From NCBI GenBank assembly GCA_021833045.1, contig JAKBGP010000104.1, forward strand, positions 1 to 7,175: a stretch of 7,175 nt of DNA, written 5' to 3'. The notes beneath the pieces are model-generated. The model ran no database searches. It was not told the DNA's origin and saw only the letters and a program-made list of their open reading frames with translations. Source of the DNA: Thermoplasmata archaeon. Its GTDB lineage: Archaea > Thermoplasmatota > Thermoplasmata > Thermoplasmatales > Thermoplasmataceae. Of this stretch, positions 1 through 6,594 are shown piece by piece. A program made the position numbers and the translations under genes. Within the stretch, counting starts at the first letter, position 1. Every line of letters begins with the position of its first letter.

Positions 1-4
1 GCTA

Positions 5-20
5 AAAAGGTAAAATAGAT
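5..20 (+). promoter_or_regulatory. Probable TATA/BRE promoter element of tRNA-Leu
   Basis: The stretch AAAAGGTAAAATAGAT is A/T-rich with a purine-rich left flank, as in an archaeal BRE plus TATA box. Its centre lies about 25 bases before the mature tRNA 5' end at 42, the usual archaeal spacing to a transcription start. The call rests on position and composition only. Confidence 0.45.
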
Positions 21-41
21 ATCGCATTATTCCGGATCAGC

Positions 42-126
42 GCGGAGGTTGCCGAGCCAGGTTAAAGGCGACAGACTCAAGATCTGTTTCCGTAGGGATC
101 CGCCGGTTCGAATCCGGCCCTCCGCA
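42..126 (+). tRNA. tRNA-Leu, anticodon CAA (reads UUG)
   Basis: All arms fold. The acceptor GCGGAGG (42-48) pairs with CCTCCGC (119-125), with discriminator A126. The D stem GCC (51-53) pairs with GGC (67-69). The anticodon stem ACAGA (71-75) pairs with TCTGT (83-87) around the loop CTCAAGA, giving anticodon CAA at 78-80. A long class II variable arm (88-101) is present, as expected for leucine. The T stem GCCGG (102-106) pairs with CCGGC (114-118) around TTCGAAT. The CCA end is not encoded and there is no intron. The D-loop and variable-arm pattern resembles archaeal tRNA-Leu. Its 3' end faces a restriction-modification gene 37 bases away, the usual position for a genomic-island insertion site. 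Confidence 0.97.
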
Positions 127-137
127 TATTTATTTTA
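127..137 (+). terminator. T-rich terminator after tRNA-Leu
   Basis: TATTTATTTTA follows the mature 3' end immediately. Archaeal RNA polymerase terminates in such T-rich non-template tracts without needing a hairpin. The call rests on composition and position. Confidence 0.45.
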
Positions 138-163
138 GCATAACGCCTCTACCATATTGGACA

Positions 164-3100
164 TCATTTTTGTGAATCTAATAAAGCAGAGTTAACCCTC
201 TCCTTTATTTCTTGTATGAGCGCAGCATCAAGTTTCTTATTGAAACCATACAAATCAAAAACTAAGTCATCTATCATCTCTTCATTTCGTGATATTTGCC
301 CCATCAACCTCTGTCTCATATTACCATCTTCCGACAGTTCAAGTTCCGATTTAAGATTCAATATTTTTTTGACATAATTTGTTATTCTCTCAGCTTGTTC
401 CTTCGTGGGAATAATTATAGGTATCAATTTCCCATCGTTTATTTGAAGAGTTCGAGTGTTTGTGATATAATTTCTAACATAAAAGGAAATATATGCAGAA
501 TTCAAAACTCCAAGTAGGAATTCGTCCTCAAGTAATTCTGAATGAAACTTTACTACGTTTTTTGAATAGACTGTCGGCTCTACGTAGAAACCTTTAAGCT
601 TTGCACCAAAGTAATCGACCCACCCAAAACCAGGTTTAAAGAAATAATCGCTCCCCTGCCATCTGGAATTTGTCTTTTCTCCTTTTCTTAACTCATCAAC
701 GTTTTCTCTACTCCAAAAAATATATTCTGGGTTATTCACTTTCCAAATATCGCCTTCCTCATTGCCTCTAAAGTACATGACCCAAGCACAGTTTTCACAT
801 TCAATGCCTTCGTTCATTTCTAATTTGGTCAAGGATCTATATGATTTTATGTTTCTATCTTCTACTATACGGTACAGGAACCGTTTACCAAACAATGTGG
901 GATCTTTCTTCCTTAGTTTGATCTCTTCAGCTAATTTGTAATATTCAGAAGCTACTTCTTCAGAGTATTCTGTCTTTTCCACAATACGGGAATGCTTTGA
1001 AAGAAGTTCAACAAACTTTTTCCAGACTTGGTCTCTTTCTTCTATACTTCTTGGGCGTAATCCTAAATATTTGCTGTTATTACCAGTTACCAGCCCTTGG
1101 CTTCCAACACAAAGGAGACCTAAAAGTGTAATATCGCCAGGTTTTCGCGATATAAGGTGATCCTTTATTTTCTCAGATTCTTTCATTTTTTTCTTTGCAT
1201 TAGAAAGTGCACTATCGAACTTAGAATAAATACTTCCCGATATCTCCAAAATCTTTTTGTCTATTCTTTCGTAAGAGCCGATTGGTACAAAAATAGGTCT
1301 TTTTGGATAATTTTTCAGGTCATCATACTTAAGGCTAATAAATTCTAGCTTTCTTTTAGATTCTTTAGATAGATAGGCAACTAGAATCTGTTTCTGATTC
1401 GTTTCAGTTTTTTCAGCAATTATTATTGCATTAAAAACATAGGCATTCTTGAAAACATTAGGACTTAGGTCTATGATAATAGATTGATAACGCTTCTTCA
1501 GCAAATCTCTGAGGTCCAAATATGTTGAAAGTGTAAAAAACGTATTTGGAACAATGAGCCCCCAAAAGCCGCCTTTCCTGAGTAGTCTCTTATCAATAAG
1601 CCTAATGAAAAGGTAATACATATCCTTAAGTTGCCCATATTCCTCTTTCAGAATCTCAGTGTATTTTGACGAGCTGTCAAAATCTTTAGGACTAAGATAT
1701 GGCGGATTCCCTATTACAATATCAAATCCACCATTTTTTCTAGAAAATACTTTAGGGAACCTTTCTGACCAATTCTCGCTCTTGGAATACCCATCAATTC
1801 CATTTGGAATTAAACTGTCACCCACTTTAATGTTGTTGGATAACGTTGGAAGTTTCTTATTTCCTTCAGCCAGCAATAATGAAACATTCAACTTGGCAAT
1901 ATCACATGCTCTGTCATCTTTGTCCACTCCATAGATGCAAGAAAGAAACAGTTTTTTCCTTTCTTCATAATCTAGTGCCCTTTTTTCTAGCTGTTCAGCT
2001 TGGTTAAGAATCGACCTAAATGCAGCCGTTAAAAAAGCTCCTGAGCCGCAAGCTGGGTCCAAGATCTTGATTTCATACAATTCTTTGAGAGACTTTCCTT
2101 TTATATACTCGTTGACTGTTCGTGAAACTATTTGTTCTACTACCCACGGGGGGGTGTAGTATATCCCTTCTTGCTTCTTTTTTTCAACATCTGCAACTTC
2201 TTTCAGATTTTTTCGTCCTTGAATTATATGGCCAATGAAGTTTTCATATGTCATTCCAAGTATGTCTGGTGAAATTATACTAAAATCATATGGAAGGTCA
2301 TTCGCTGGAGATTTAATATCTGTAAGAATCTTATAAGTGATGCCGTCATCAAATTCAAATTCGTCTGCAAGTCCTTTTTCAAAGAGATCACTATCGTATC
2401 TTGATAAATAGTACTCAAATATTTTCTTGATTCCCTTTGTAACAGCGTGCCCCTCTATCTGAAGCGAACTCTTGTAAGCGCGTATGTACTCTTTGAGTCT
2501 TACATCTTCTATTTTCCTGTCTTCACAGTTTGTTATAAAGATTATGCGATTGAGGTACCTTTGCACCTCTTCTTCCACATAATCTTCTCCATGTTTTTCT
2601 ATTAATCTGGGTTTAGATTTCTTAATCCAACTCATGCAAGAAGACCTCCAATTCATGAAAAGGTCCAAAAGTCTCTCATCTAGTGGTTTTAATTTTTGAT
2701 AATTGACAATAAATTTGCTGTTTAGTAGAGAATCAGCTGCTGTTCTATCTCTTTCTATCCAAGACTGTTTGCTGAAGTAATTCAGCAATCCTAAATTTTT
2801 CCTTAACTGCCCTATATCATATCGTTCAATTTCTAAACTCAGCCAATTTCCATTTCTAGGTTCAAATTGAGAATTTAAAATTACAAACTCTCTGAAATTA
2901 CAGACTATGGCGTATTGCAGTCCTTTACCATCTGCATATTGAATAGCCTGCTTGTAAAAATCGCCATTGTCAAAGACTGAGTGATTCAGAGACTTAAGCT
3001 CTACTACAAATTTCGAAATTCCATCGACACATGCAATTATATCAGCTCGCTTTCCTCCCACATGATACTCGTATCTTACTTCATCTGGGTCTTCGATATT

Positions 3101-3226
3101 CCAACCTAGGACATCTCTGAGAAAGGGTGAAATTAGACTTCCTCTAATTTGGGCTTCATTTGCAGCAAAGTCTTGCTCGTCCTTTTTTCTCAGATAGACA
3201 TTGTAGATATCATCCAAACTAGTCAT
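164..3226 (-). CDS. Type IIG-like restriction-modification enzyme (nuclease + N6-adenine methyltransferase + specificity domain)
   Basis: A 1020-residue single-chain enzyme predicted to methylate adenine at a specific site and to cut unmodified DNA in the cytoplasm. Residues 20-110 carry a PD-(D/E)xK nuclease core of the HsdR_N/type IIG kind: E24, D62 in GGKRAD, E76 and K78 in VELKS, then the downstream QAIQYA. Residues about 350-610 are a gamma-class methyltransferase: motif X GIYYTP (354-359), SAM-binding motif I LDPACGSGAF (389-398), acidic D435 after the next strand, and catalytic motif IV NPPY (507-510), typical of N6-adenine enzymes such as Eco57I and TaqI. Residues about 700-945 look like a TaqI-type target-recognition domain. 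This stretch has NPEYIFWSREN at 832-842, WQGSDYFFKPGFGWVDY at 856-872 and the LNSAYISFYVR closing region. Length and domain order match Eco57I-like type IIG proteins, so no separate specificity subunit is needed. The gene is intact. It starts at ATG without a clear Shine-Dalgarno and ends 37 bases from the tRNA. Target sequence and actual cleavage are unknown. Confidence 0.93.
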   Translation of the reverse strand: MTSLDDIYNVYLRKKDEQDFAANEAQIRGSLISPFLRDVLGWNIEDPDEVRYEYHVGGKRADIIACVDGISKFVVELKSLNHSVFDNGDFYKQAIQYADGKGLQYAIVCNFREFVILNSQFEPRNGNWLSLEIERYDIGQLRKNLGLLNYFSKQSWIERDRTAADSLLNSKFIVNYQKLKPLDERLLDLFMNWRSSCMSWIKKSKPRLIEKHGEDYVEEEVQRYLNRIIFITNCEDRKIEDVRLKEYIRAYKSSLQIEGHAVTKGIKKIFEYYLSRYDSDLFEKGLADEFEFDDGITYKILTDIKSPANDLPYDFSIISPDILGMTYENFIGHIIQGRKNLKEVADVEKKKQEGIYYTPPWVVEQIVSRTVNEYIKGKSLKELYEIKILDPACGSGAFLTAAFRSILNQAEQLEKRALDYEERKKLFLSCIYGVDKDDRACDIAKLNVSLLLAEGNKKLPTLSNNIKVGDSLIPNGIDGYSKSENWSERFPKVFSRKNGGFDIVIGNPPYLSPKDFDSSSKYTEILKEEYGQLKDMYYLFIRLIDKRLLRKGGFWGLIVPNTFFTLSTYLDLRDLLKKRYQSIIIDLSPNVFKNAYVFNAIIIAEKTETNQKQILVAYLSKESKRKLEFISLKYDDLKNYPKRPIFVPIGSYERIDKKILEISGSIYSKFDSALSNAKKKMKESEKIKDHLISRKPGDITLLGLLCVGSQGLVTGNNSKYLGLRPRSIEERDQVWKKFVELLSKHSRIVEKTEYSEEVASEYYKLAEEIKLRKKDPTLFGKRFLYRIVEDRNIKSYRSLTKLEMNEGIECENCAWVMYFRGNEEGDIWKVNNPEYIFWSRENVDELRKGEKTNSRWQGSDYFFKPGFGWVDYFGAKLKGFYVEPTVYSKNVVKFHSELLEDEFLLGVLNSAYISFYVRNYITNTRTLQINDGKLIPIIIPTKEQAERITNYVKKILNLKSELELSEDGNMRQRLMGQISRNEEMIDDLVFDLYGFNKKLDAALIQEIKERVNSALLDSQK

Positions 3227-3239
3227 GGTCAGTTTGCCA

Positions 3240-3313
3240 TTATAACTTAAAGGTATTATGAATGTTTTCTTTGAGCGCTCTCACCCTTTAACTATGAGTG
3301 GATTAGTATAAAT
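3240..3313 (-). promoter_or_regulatory. Candidate promoter region of the type IIG gene
   Basis: On the minus strand two TATA-like stretches precede the ATG at 3226. TTTAAGTTATAA (3240-3251) is centred about 20 bases upstream, slightly close for a leaderless start. TTAGTATAAAT on the plus strand (minus ATTTATACTAA, 3303-3313) would give a leader of about 55 bases. A perfect 8-base palindrome GAGCGCTC (3273-3280) lies between them and could be an operator. No Shine-Dalgarno is visible. I cannot say which element is used. Confidence 0.3.
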
Positions 3314-3468
3314 TTATTTGTATAAGCGCCTTAAAAACACTGGAAAATTCTATTATTGGAGATGAAAACCTTATCACGATAACGGAATCATTAAAAACTG
3401 AGTTCAAGGAAGAGTCAAATGAGATTAGGGAAACGAAAACTTTTGCACATAGTTGTTTTTCATATTAA
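3307..3468 (+). pseudogene. Possible decayed coding remnant in the 3227-3480 gap
   Basis: This plus-strand frame is open for 53 codons after a TAG at 3304-3306 and ends at TAA 3466-3468. It has no ATG, GTG or TTG near its beginning. The translated stretch from ALKTLENSIIGDENL onward is helix-like and rich in E and K (ITESLKTEFKEESNEIRE), more protein-like than most random A/T-rich frames. I do not recognise it. It could be the tail of a gene whose front was lost, or chance. The rest of the 254-base gap shows only the promoter elements of the gene on its left. Confidence 0.2.
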
Positions 3469-3480
3469 TTTGGAAAAGGT

Positions 3481-4671
3481 TTATCCAAGGGTTCTTAATT
3501 TATTTAGTATAACCTCTAGCCTTTTTTGCCATCCACCTACCCCATACAATTGAGAATAACGAATTATCCGCTCTAATTGTCTCTGATTAATGAACAGTTT
3601 GTTATTATTCGTAATTTGTTTTTTCAGTTGTCTCATCAAACTTTGCCATCCACCTTCCCCAGCAACTGGTTTCATCAGTAGATCCTTTTCTTCCGCCGTC
3701 AGCTTTATTACCAACTCAAAGGCGCCAATTCCTTTTCCAAGATATGAAGTTAGGGCTCTAAAAATAATTTTAGCCTCTCTGATTGGTAATGTCAAGCTGT
3801 TAACCCCACCCCCATTTAGGACGTATTTAATTGTGATATTGATTTCTTGCTTCAACTGCAAAGACAACAAGAAATGCAAATTTAGTAAAGCCTCAAGACC
3901 TATCCTCTCTTCGGTAACTTGAAGGAATTTCAGGAGATCTTTGGATTCAACCATTTCTTTGATATAATTCAACGCCGTGATCACCGGTTTATTCTTATCA
4001 GTTTCCAACTCCCTTGTTTCTGCCTTGAACGTAATCGACCCAGGCTCTAAAGATACGAAATTAAGTTTCCCAAGGTCATCATTTTGAAAAAACAATTCTC
4101 TGCTCTTACCTTTCTTAACAAAATTTGAAGACAAGCGAACTATCTTTTGAATTAAATCCATCAATGGCGAAACTATTTCAAGAGGTACCAATCCTTCCAA
4201 ACTTCTCTTTGGAATTATATGTGCCTCGATCAATACCCCGTTATCCTTCGCCACTGGCATCAGTCTCTTACCCTTTATAGAAATATCTATTAAAGGAAGC
4301 AAATGTAACGGAGTATCTGCATTATTTAGCTTTTTCCAACTGATAATGTCACTACCCTGCAATAACGGCCGGTGAGCAGTAAGTAAAAACAAATCAGTCT
4401 CATAAAAAAGGATTGCTTCTCTCAATGAAATATGTTCTTCTAAAATCTGTCGCATTCTTTTAGCACTAACTGGAAATGCAAACCATGTATCATGTATAGA
4501 AGAATGAGAGTAGTCATCCTCATCTTGCTCGTCAGTATCTGCCCATGAAAATATCCATGTTCTATTTGTGGCATCCTTTGCAGTTAATAGAAGAGGATAA
4601 TCATATTTTGTTATAATCTTATCTATATGAAGACTTATTGGGATTTCATTCTTTTCAGTCTCTTTTTTCAT
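3481..4671 (-). CDS. Uncharacterised protein with DUF6575-like N-terminal domain
   Basis: A 396-residue soluble-looking protein without signal peptide or membrane segment. Residues about 14-100 follow a pattern I associate with DUF6575-type proteins: a short YDYPLLLTAKD strand region (23-33), WIFSWADTDE (39-48), an acidic linker, DTWFAFPVSAKRM (61-73), ILEEHISLREA (76-86), then FLLTAHR (95-101). The family has no known activity. The middle (about 165-280) is mixed helix/strand. The end carries two GxGGWQ-x6-L units (338-346 and 377-385) 39 residues apart. I see no convincing nuclease, ATPase, NTPase or methyltransferase motif. It starts at ATG with GAGG seven bases before it, and the TGA of the upstream small gene overlaps that GAGG, so the two are almost certainly co-transcribed and translationally coupled. 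Its setting among restriction-modification genes suggests a defence or DNA-related role by inference only. The family assignment is from memory of a sequence pattern. Confidence 0.85.
   Translation of the reverse strand: MKKETEKNEIPISLHIDKIITKYDYPLLLTAKDATNRTWIFSWADTDEQDEDDYSHSSIHDTWFAFPVSAKRMRQILEEHISLREAILFYETDLFLLTAHRPLLQGSDIISWKKLNNADTPLHLLPLIDISIKGKRLMPVAKDNGVLIEAHIIPKRSLEGLVPLEIVSPLMDLIQKIVRLSSNFVKKGKSRELFFQNDDLGKLNFVSLEPGSITFKAETRELETDKNKPVITALNYIKEMVESKDLLKFLQVTEERIGLEALLNLHFLLSLQLKQEINITIKYVLNGGGVNSLTLPIREAKIIFRALTSYLGKGIGAFELVIKLTAEEKDLLMKPVAGEGGWQSLMRQLKKQITNNNKLFINQRQLERIIRYSQLYGVGGWQKRLEVILNKLRTLG
3525..3660 (-). repeat. Degenerate internal repeat encoding the GxGGWQ motif twice
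   Basis: On the plus strand TTTGCCATCCACCTACCCC (3525-3543) recurs as TTTGCCATCCACCTTCCCC (3642-3660), 18 of 19 bases identical at a 117-base period. It encodes GVGGWQK and GEGGWQS in the 396-residue protein. The rest of the 39-residue unit is not conserved, so this is a protein motif repeat rather than a DNA tandem array. Confidence 0.75.
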
Positions 4672-4678
4672 TAATTTG

Positions 4679-4683
4679 CCTCA
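4679..4683 (-). promoter_or_regulatory. Ribosome binding site overlapping a stop codon
   Basis: The minus strand reads TGAGGCAAATTAATG. The TGA ends the small upstream gene and its last two bases begin the GAGG Shine-Dalgarno of the next ATG, with a seven-base spacer. This fixes the start at 4671 and indicates translational coupling. It is the clearest Shine-Dalgarno in the window. Confidence 0.7.
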
Positions 4684-5082
4684 TATAGTTTTTAATTCAT
4701 ATATGTTTTGACAATACTTCGTACAATCTAACCCTTGCGGTTTCCACCAATTATAGTGGCTTGGAAGGTCTGATTCATCAGGGTAATTCAGCAAAACCCC
4801 ATGATCACCACATAAATCTAACTCTGCAATGAAATGAGGCATCCCAGGGTGTTGCAAAACTAAGTTCTCTACGTCTTCTTTCACTGAATAAACAGAAATA
4901 GACCTCTGATCACATTTGTCCCCATCATTGTTATAAAGTCCCAACTTTTCGTAAAGTGACTTAAAATCCTTTTTTTTGCATCTTTTGAGCCTCCCCACTA
5001 CCCTGTAAAAGCATCCTTTAATTTCTGAAGCAGACGCGGGAGGGCACCCCGATGGATAATCCTCATATTTACTATAAAGCAT
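4681..5082 (-). CDS. Small cysteine-rich uncharacterised protein, first gene of a two-gene unit
   Basis: I prefer the ATG at 5082 (133 residues). A TTG at 5103 would give 140, but a TATA-like box overlaps that TTG and sits about 25 bases before the ATG, as for a leaderless transcript, and no Shine-Dalgarno precedes the TTG. In the 140-residue numbering, cysteines fall at 7, 20, 31, 42, 64, 98, 127 and 131. Recognisable blocks are YEDYPSGCPPA (13-23), GCFYRVVGRLKRCKKKDF (30-47), CDQRSISVYSVKEDVENL (64-81), IAELDLCGDHGVLLN (92-106) and SHYNWWKPQGLDC (115-127). The late HYxWW block plus several cysteines could form a metal site or an active centre, but I cannot name the family. There is no signal peptide or membrane span. 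It lies nine bases before the 396-residue gene, so the two products probably act together. It has its own promoter, separate from the methyltransferase gene upstream. Confidence 0.8.
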   Translation of the reverse strand: MLYSKYEDYPSGCPPASASEIKGCFYRVVGRLKRCKKKDFKSLYEKLGLYNNDGDKCDQRSISVYSVKEDVENLVLQHPGMPHFIAELDLCGDHGVLLNYPDESDLPSHYNWWKPQGLDCTKYCQNIYELKTI

Positions 5083-5101
5083 GCAACTGTAACCAGCAGA
5101 C

Positions 5102-5111
5102 AAATATAATT
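5102..5111 (-). promoter_or_regulatory. TATA box for the two-gene unit
   Basis: Minus strand AATTATATTT is centred about 25 bases from the A of the ATG at 5082, the spacing of an archaeal leaderless promoter. The surrounding 5104-5181 gap is very A/T-rich and also holds a 12-base palindrome AAATTATAATTT (5150-5161) that could be an operator or part of the methyltransferase gene's terminator. Confidence 0.5.
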
Positions 5112-5181
5112 ATTATTTACGTAGTGACATCTTGAACTAATACATGAACAAATTATAATTTTATATGCTTTAATTTATTGG

Positions 5182-6159
5182 TCACTTGGAAACACCAGGT
5201 ATAGTTTCTTCAACATTTTTTTTTGAAAACTCAATGGTTAAATGTGGCGGTCGAAAGCACTCACGGATCCGGTTTTCAGCGATTTCAATGTATTTCTCAT
5301 CTATTTCCGTCCCCACAAATGATACGCGCATTAATTTACATGCAAGTGCGGTTGAGCCAACCCCCATGAACGGATCATAAACCACCATATCCGGTGTTTT
5401 ACCGTGCAATTTGATGCAAAGATACGGCAACTTCACAGGAAATTCTGCAGGATGGAGCATGGGATTCTTAAACGCACCAACTTTCGTCTCATAGGGAATG
5501 AACCAAACATTACCCCTATCTCTCTTATCCTCTTTTCTGCTCCACCGATCAATGTTGCTCTTGTCCTGATATGGCACCCCAATTGAGAGTTTTTTGAGTT
5601 TTGTGAAACCTCTCTTTGTAAAATGGAAAATGTATTCCTGAGCCTGATTCAGATACAGATCTGAGTTGATTGGTTTGAAATGCCCATAGGAAACATGACC
5701 GTTAAGCGAATTACCAGTTGATTGCAGGTCTTTTGGTATAGAAATGTGTTTTATCCAGTGTATCACGTTTTGTAGTTTATACACCTCTGCAAACTTTCTT
5801 GCAACATCCAATGGAAGAAGCGGGTCACTGGGTTTTCCGCCGATATTCAAGAAGAATGAGCCATCATCTTTTAGAGTACGGTAGGATGCTTTTGCGACTT
5901 TTCGCATCCATTTGATGTATTCATTTCTCTCTTTGTTGTCTTTGTAGACACTATAGTCTTTATTGATGTTGTAGGGAGGGCTGGTAACTATTACGTCAAA
6001 AATGCCAGCCTCAAGCTTACGCATAAAGGCAAGACAATCCTGTTTATATATCGTGTTAAGTCGTATTTTCTTCATATCTTCCATCTCTAATCTTCTTATG
6101 TTCTTTATTGTTTTGTTTACTTTCCAACCAGAGTTTTTGAAACACACGGTAATTTCCAC
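5182..6159 (-). CDS. Beta-class site-specific DNA methyltransferase (N4-cytosine or N6-adenine)
   Basis: A 325-residue SAM-dependent enzyme that methylates an exocyclic amino group in DNA. Order is beta class: catalytic motif IV TSPPYN (59-64), a long central target-recognition stretch (about 140-235), motif X HPAEFPVKLP (236-245), SAM-binding motif I YDPFMGVGSTALA (261-273) and acidic E285 in VGTEIDEKYIEIAENRI. TSPPY is commonest in N4-cytosine enzymes but also occurs in N6-adenine ones, so the base is open. All expected motifs are intact. The start is uncertain. GTG 6159 is the longest choice, but conserved sequence only begins around residue 33, and ATG at 6084 (MEDMKK) or 6075 (MKKIRL) would give proteins of 300 or 297 residues. 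No strong Shine-Dalgarno marks any of them. No classical restriction endonuclease gene adjoins it. It follows the AbrB-like gene by 35 bases and probably shares its transcript. It may protect DNA against a neighbouring effector or be a solitary regulator. Confidence 0.92.
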   Translation of the reverse strand: MEITVCFKNSGWKVNKTIKNIRRLEMEDMKKIRLNTIYKQDCLAFMRKLEAGIFDVIVTSPPYNINKDYSVYKDNKERNEYIKWMRKVAKASYRTLKDDGSFFLNIGGKPSDPLLPLDVARKFAEVYKLQNVIHWIKHISIPKDLQSTGNSLNGHVSYGHFKPINSDLYLNQAQEYIFHFTKRGFTKLKKLSIGVPYQDKSNIDRWSRKEDKRDRGNVWFIPYETKVGAFKNPMLHPAEFPVKLPYLCIKLHGKTPDMVVYDPFMGVGSTALACKLMRVSFVGTEIDEKYIEIAENRIRECFRPPHLTIEFSKKNVEETIPGVSK

Positions 6160-6187
6160 CTTTGAAATCTCATTGAAGAATAACTCT

Positions 6188-6198
6188 GTTTTATTTAG
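6188..6198 (-). promoter_or_regulatory. Possible secondary promoter of the methyltransferase
   Basis: Minus strand CTAAATAAAAC lies about 34 bases before the GTG at 6159 and would start a transcript near 6167. It overlaps the stop codon of the AbrB-like frame. If real, it would let the methyltransferase be expressed independently of the regulator. The call rests on A/T composition only. Confidence 0.25.
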
Positions 6199-6400
6199 GA
6201 AATTTGATCACTCCTATTCTTGCCCTTAATGACACAAATTCTTAACGTTTTCTCATCAAGGGATTCTATTTCCCATGAAAATTTGTCACCTCTTTCAAGA
6301 CGCATTTTTTGACTATAAATGAAGGCACTGTAGCCCTCAGGGAATCACTGCTGATCTTTGCACTGACTAATTTTGTGGTTTCGCCTTTAGTTCTTGGCAT
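6195..6400 (-). pseudogene. AbrB/SpoVT-type DNA-binding regulator split by a -1 frameshift
   Basis: From ATG 6400 the frame reads MPRTKGETTKLV, AKISSDSLRATVPSFIVKK and then leaves the family pattern, stopping at TAG 6266-6268. In the -1 frame, from the A-run at 6305-6310, it continues MRLERGDKFSWEIESLDE, then KTLRICVIKGK, to TAA 6195-6197. Joined, this gives 68 residues with the AbrB swapped-hairpin signature: SLRATVP, then IVKK, then LERGDKFSWEIE. These are small dimeric DNA-binding proteins, often antitoxins or autorepressors in archaea. The joint falls exactly at AAA AAA TG, so one extra A, ribosomal -1 slippage or transcript slippage would restore it. It may be a true pseudogene, a slippage gene or a sequencing error. 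No PIN or other toxin gene adjoins. The next gene, 35 bases on, is the methyltransferase, which suggests it controls modification. Confidence 0.75.
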
Positions 6401-6402
6401 TT

Positions 6403-6517
6403 TACCTATAAATCGATAACTTGCTTATACACATACCTATTTGCATGTCTATTATTGTAAATAGTCGATAAATAGATAGATAAAGTGACATATTCATATA
6501 ACAATAAGCAATAGGTA
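6403..6517. repeat. Cluster of short repeated boxes, possible operators
   Basis: TACCTAT occurs at 6403-6409 and 6434-6440, and inverted as ATAGGTA at 6511-6517. TCGATAA occurs at 6413-6419 and 6465-6471. TTGCTTAT (6421-6428) is matched by its inverse ATAAGCAA (6504-6511). All lie just upstream of the AbrB-like gene and flank its TATA box. The remaining 6518-6594 stretch is purine-rich on the plus strand with no gene visible. Short boxes can arise by chance in A/T-rich DNA. Confidence 0.35.
6423..6432 (-). promoter_or_regulatory. TATA box of the AbrB-methyltransferase operon
   Basis: Minus strand GTGTATAAGC is centred about 27 bases before the ATG at 6400, fitting a leaderless start. A weak AGGT lies four bases before the ATG. 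The box sits between repeated TACCTAT and TCGATAA elements, where a bound AbrB-like protein would block it. Confidence 0.45.
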
Positions 6518-6594
6518 GATAACGAGGTAGAATACAAATAGAACATGACATAAGGTGAAGAAAAGATGGGAAGAAATCGCTAAATCAGAAAAAC

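Noticed and set aside
164..3226. PglX methyltransferase of a BREX system
   Set aside because: The C-terminal region resembles PglX, but a PD-(D/E)xK nuclease is fused at the front and no other BREX core gene is present, so a type IIG enzyme fits better.
3481..4671. Restriction endonuclease motif in the 396-residue protein
   Set aside because: Acidic clusters (46-53) and an E-x-H near 149-151 do not form a PD-(D/E)xK, HNH, GIY-YIG or PLD pattern.
296..6229. Several plus-strand open frames of 60-110 codons (for example 296-517, 1659-1934, 3590-3922, 6002-6229)
   Set aside because: They lie antisense to well-supported minus-strand genes and their translations show no domain-like pattern, so they are shadows.
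6472..6540. CRISPR or tandem repeat array (GATAGATA, GGTAGATA)
   Set aside because: Only a few degenerate 7-8 base units without regular spacers; too short and irregular for an array.
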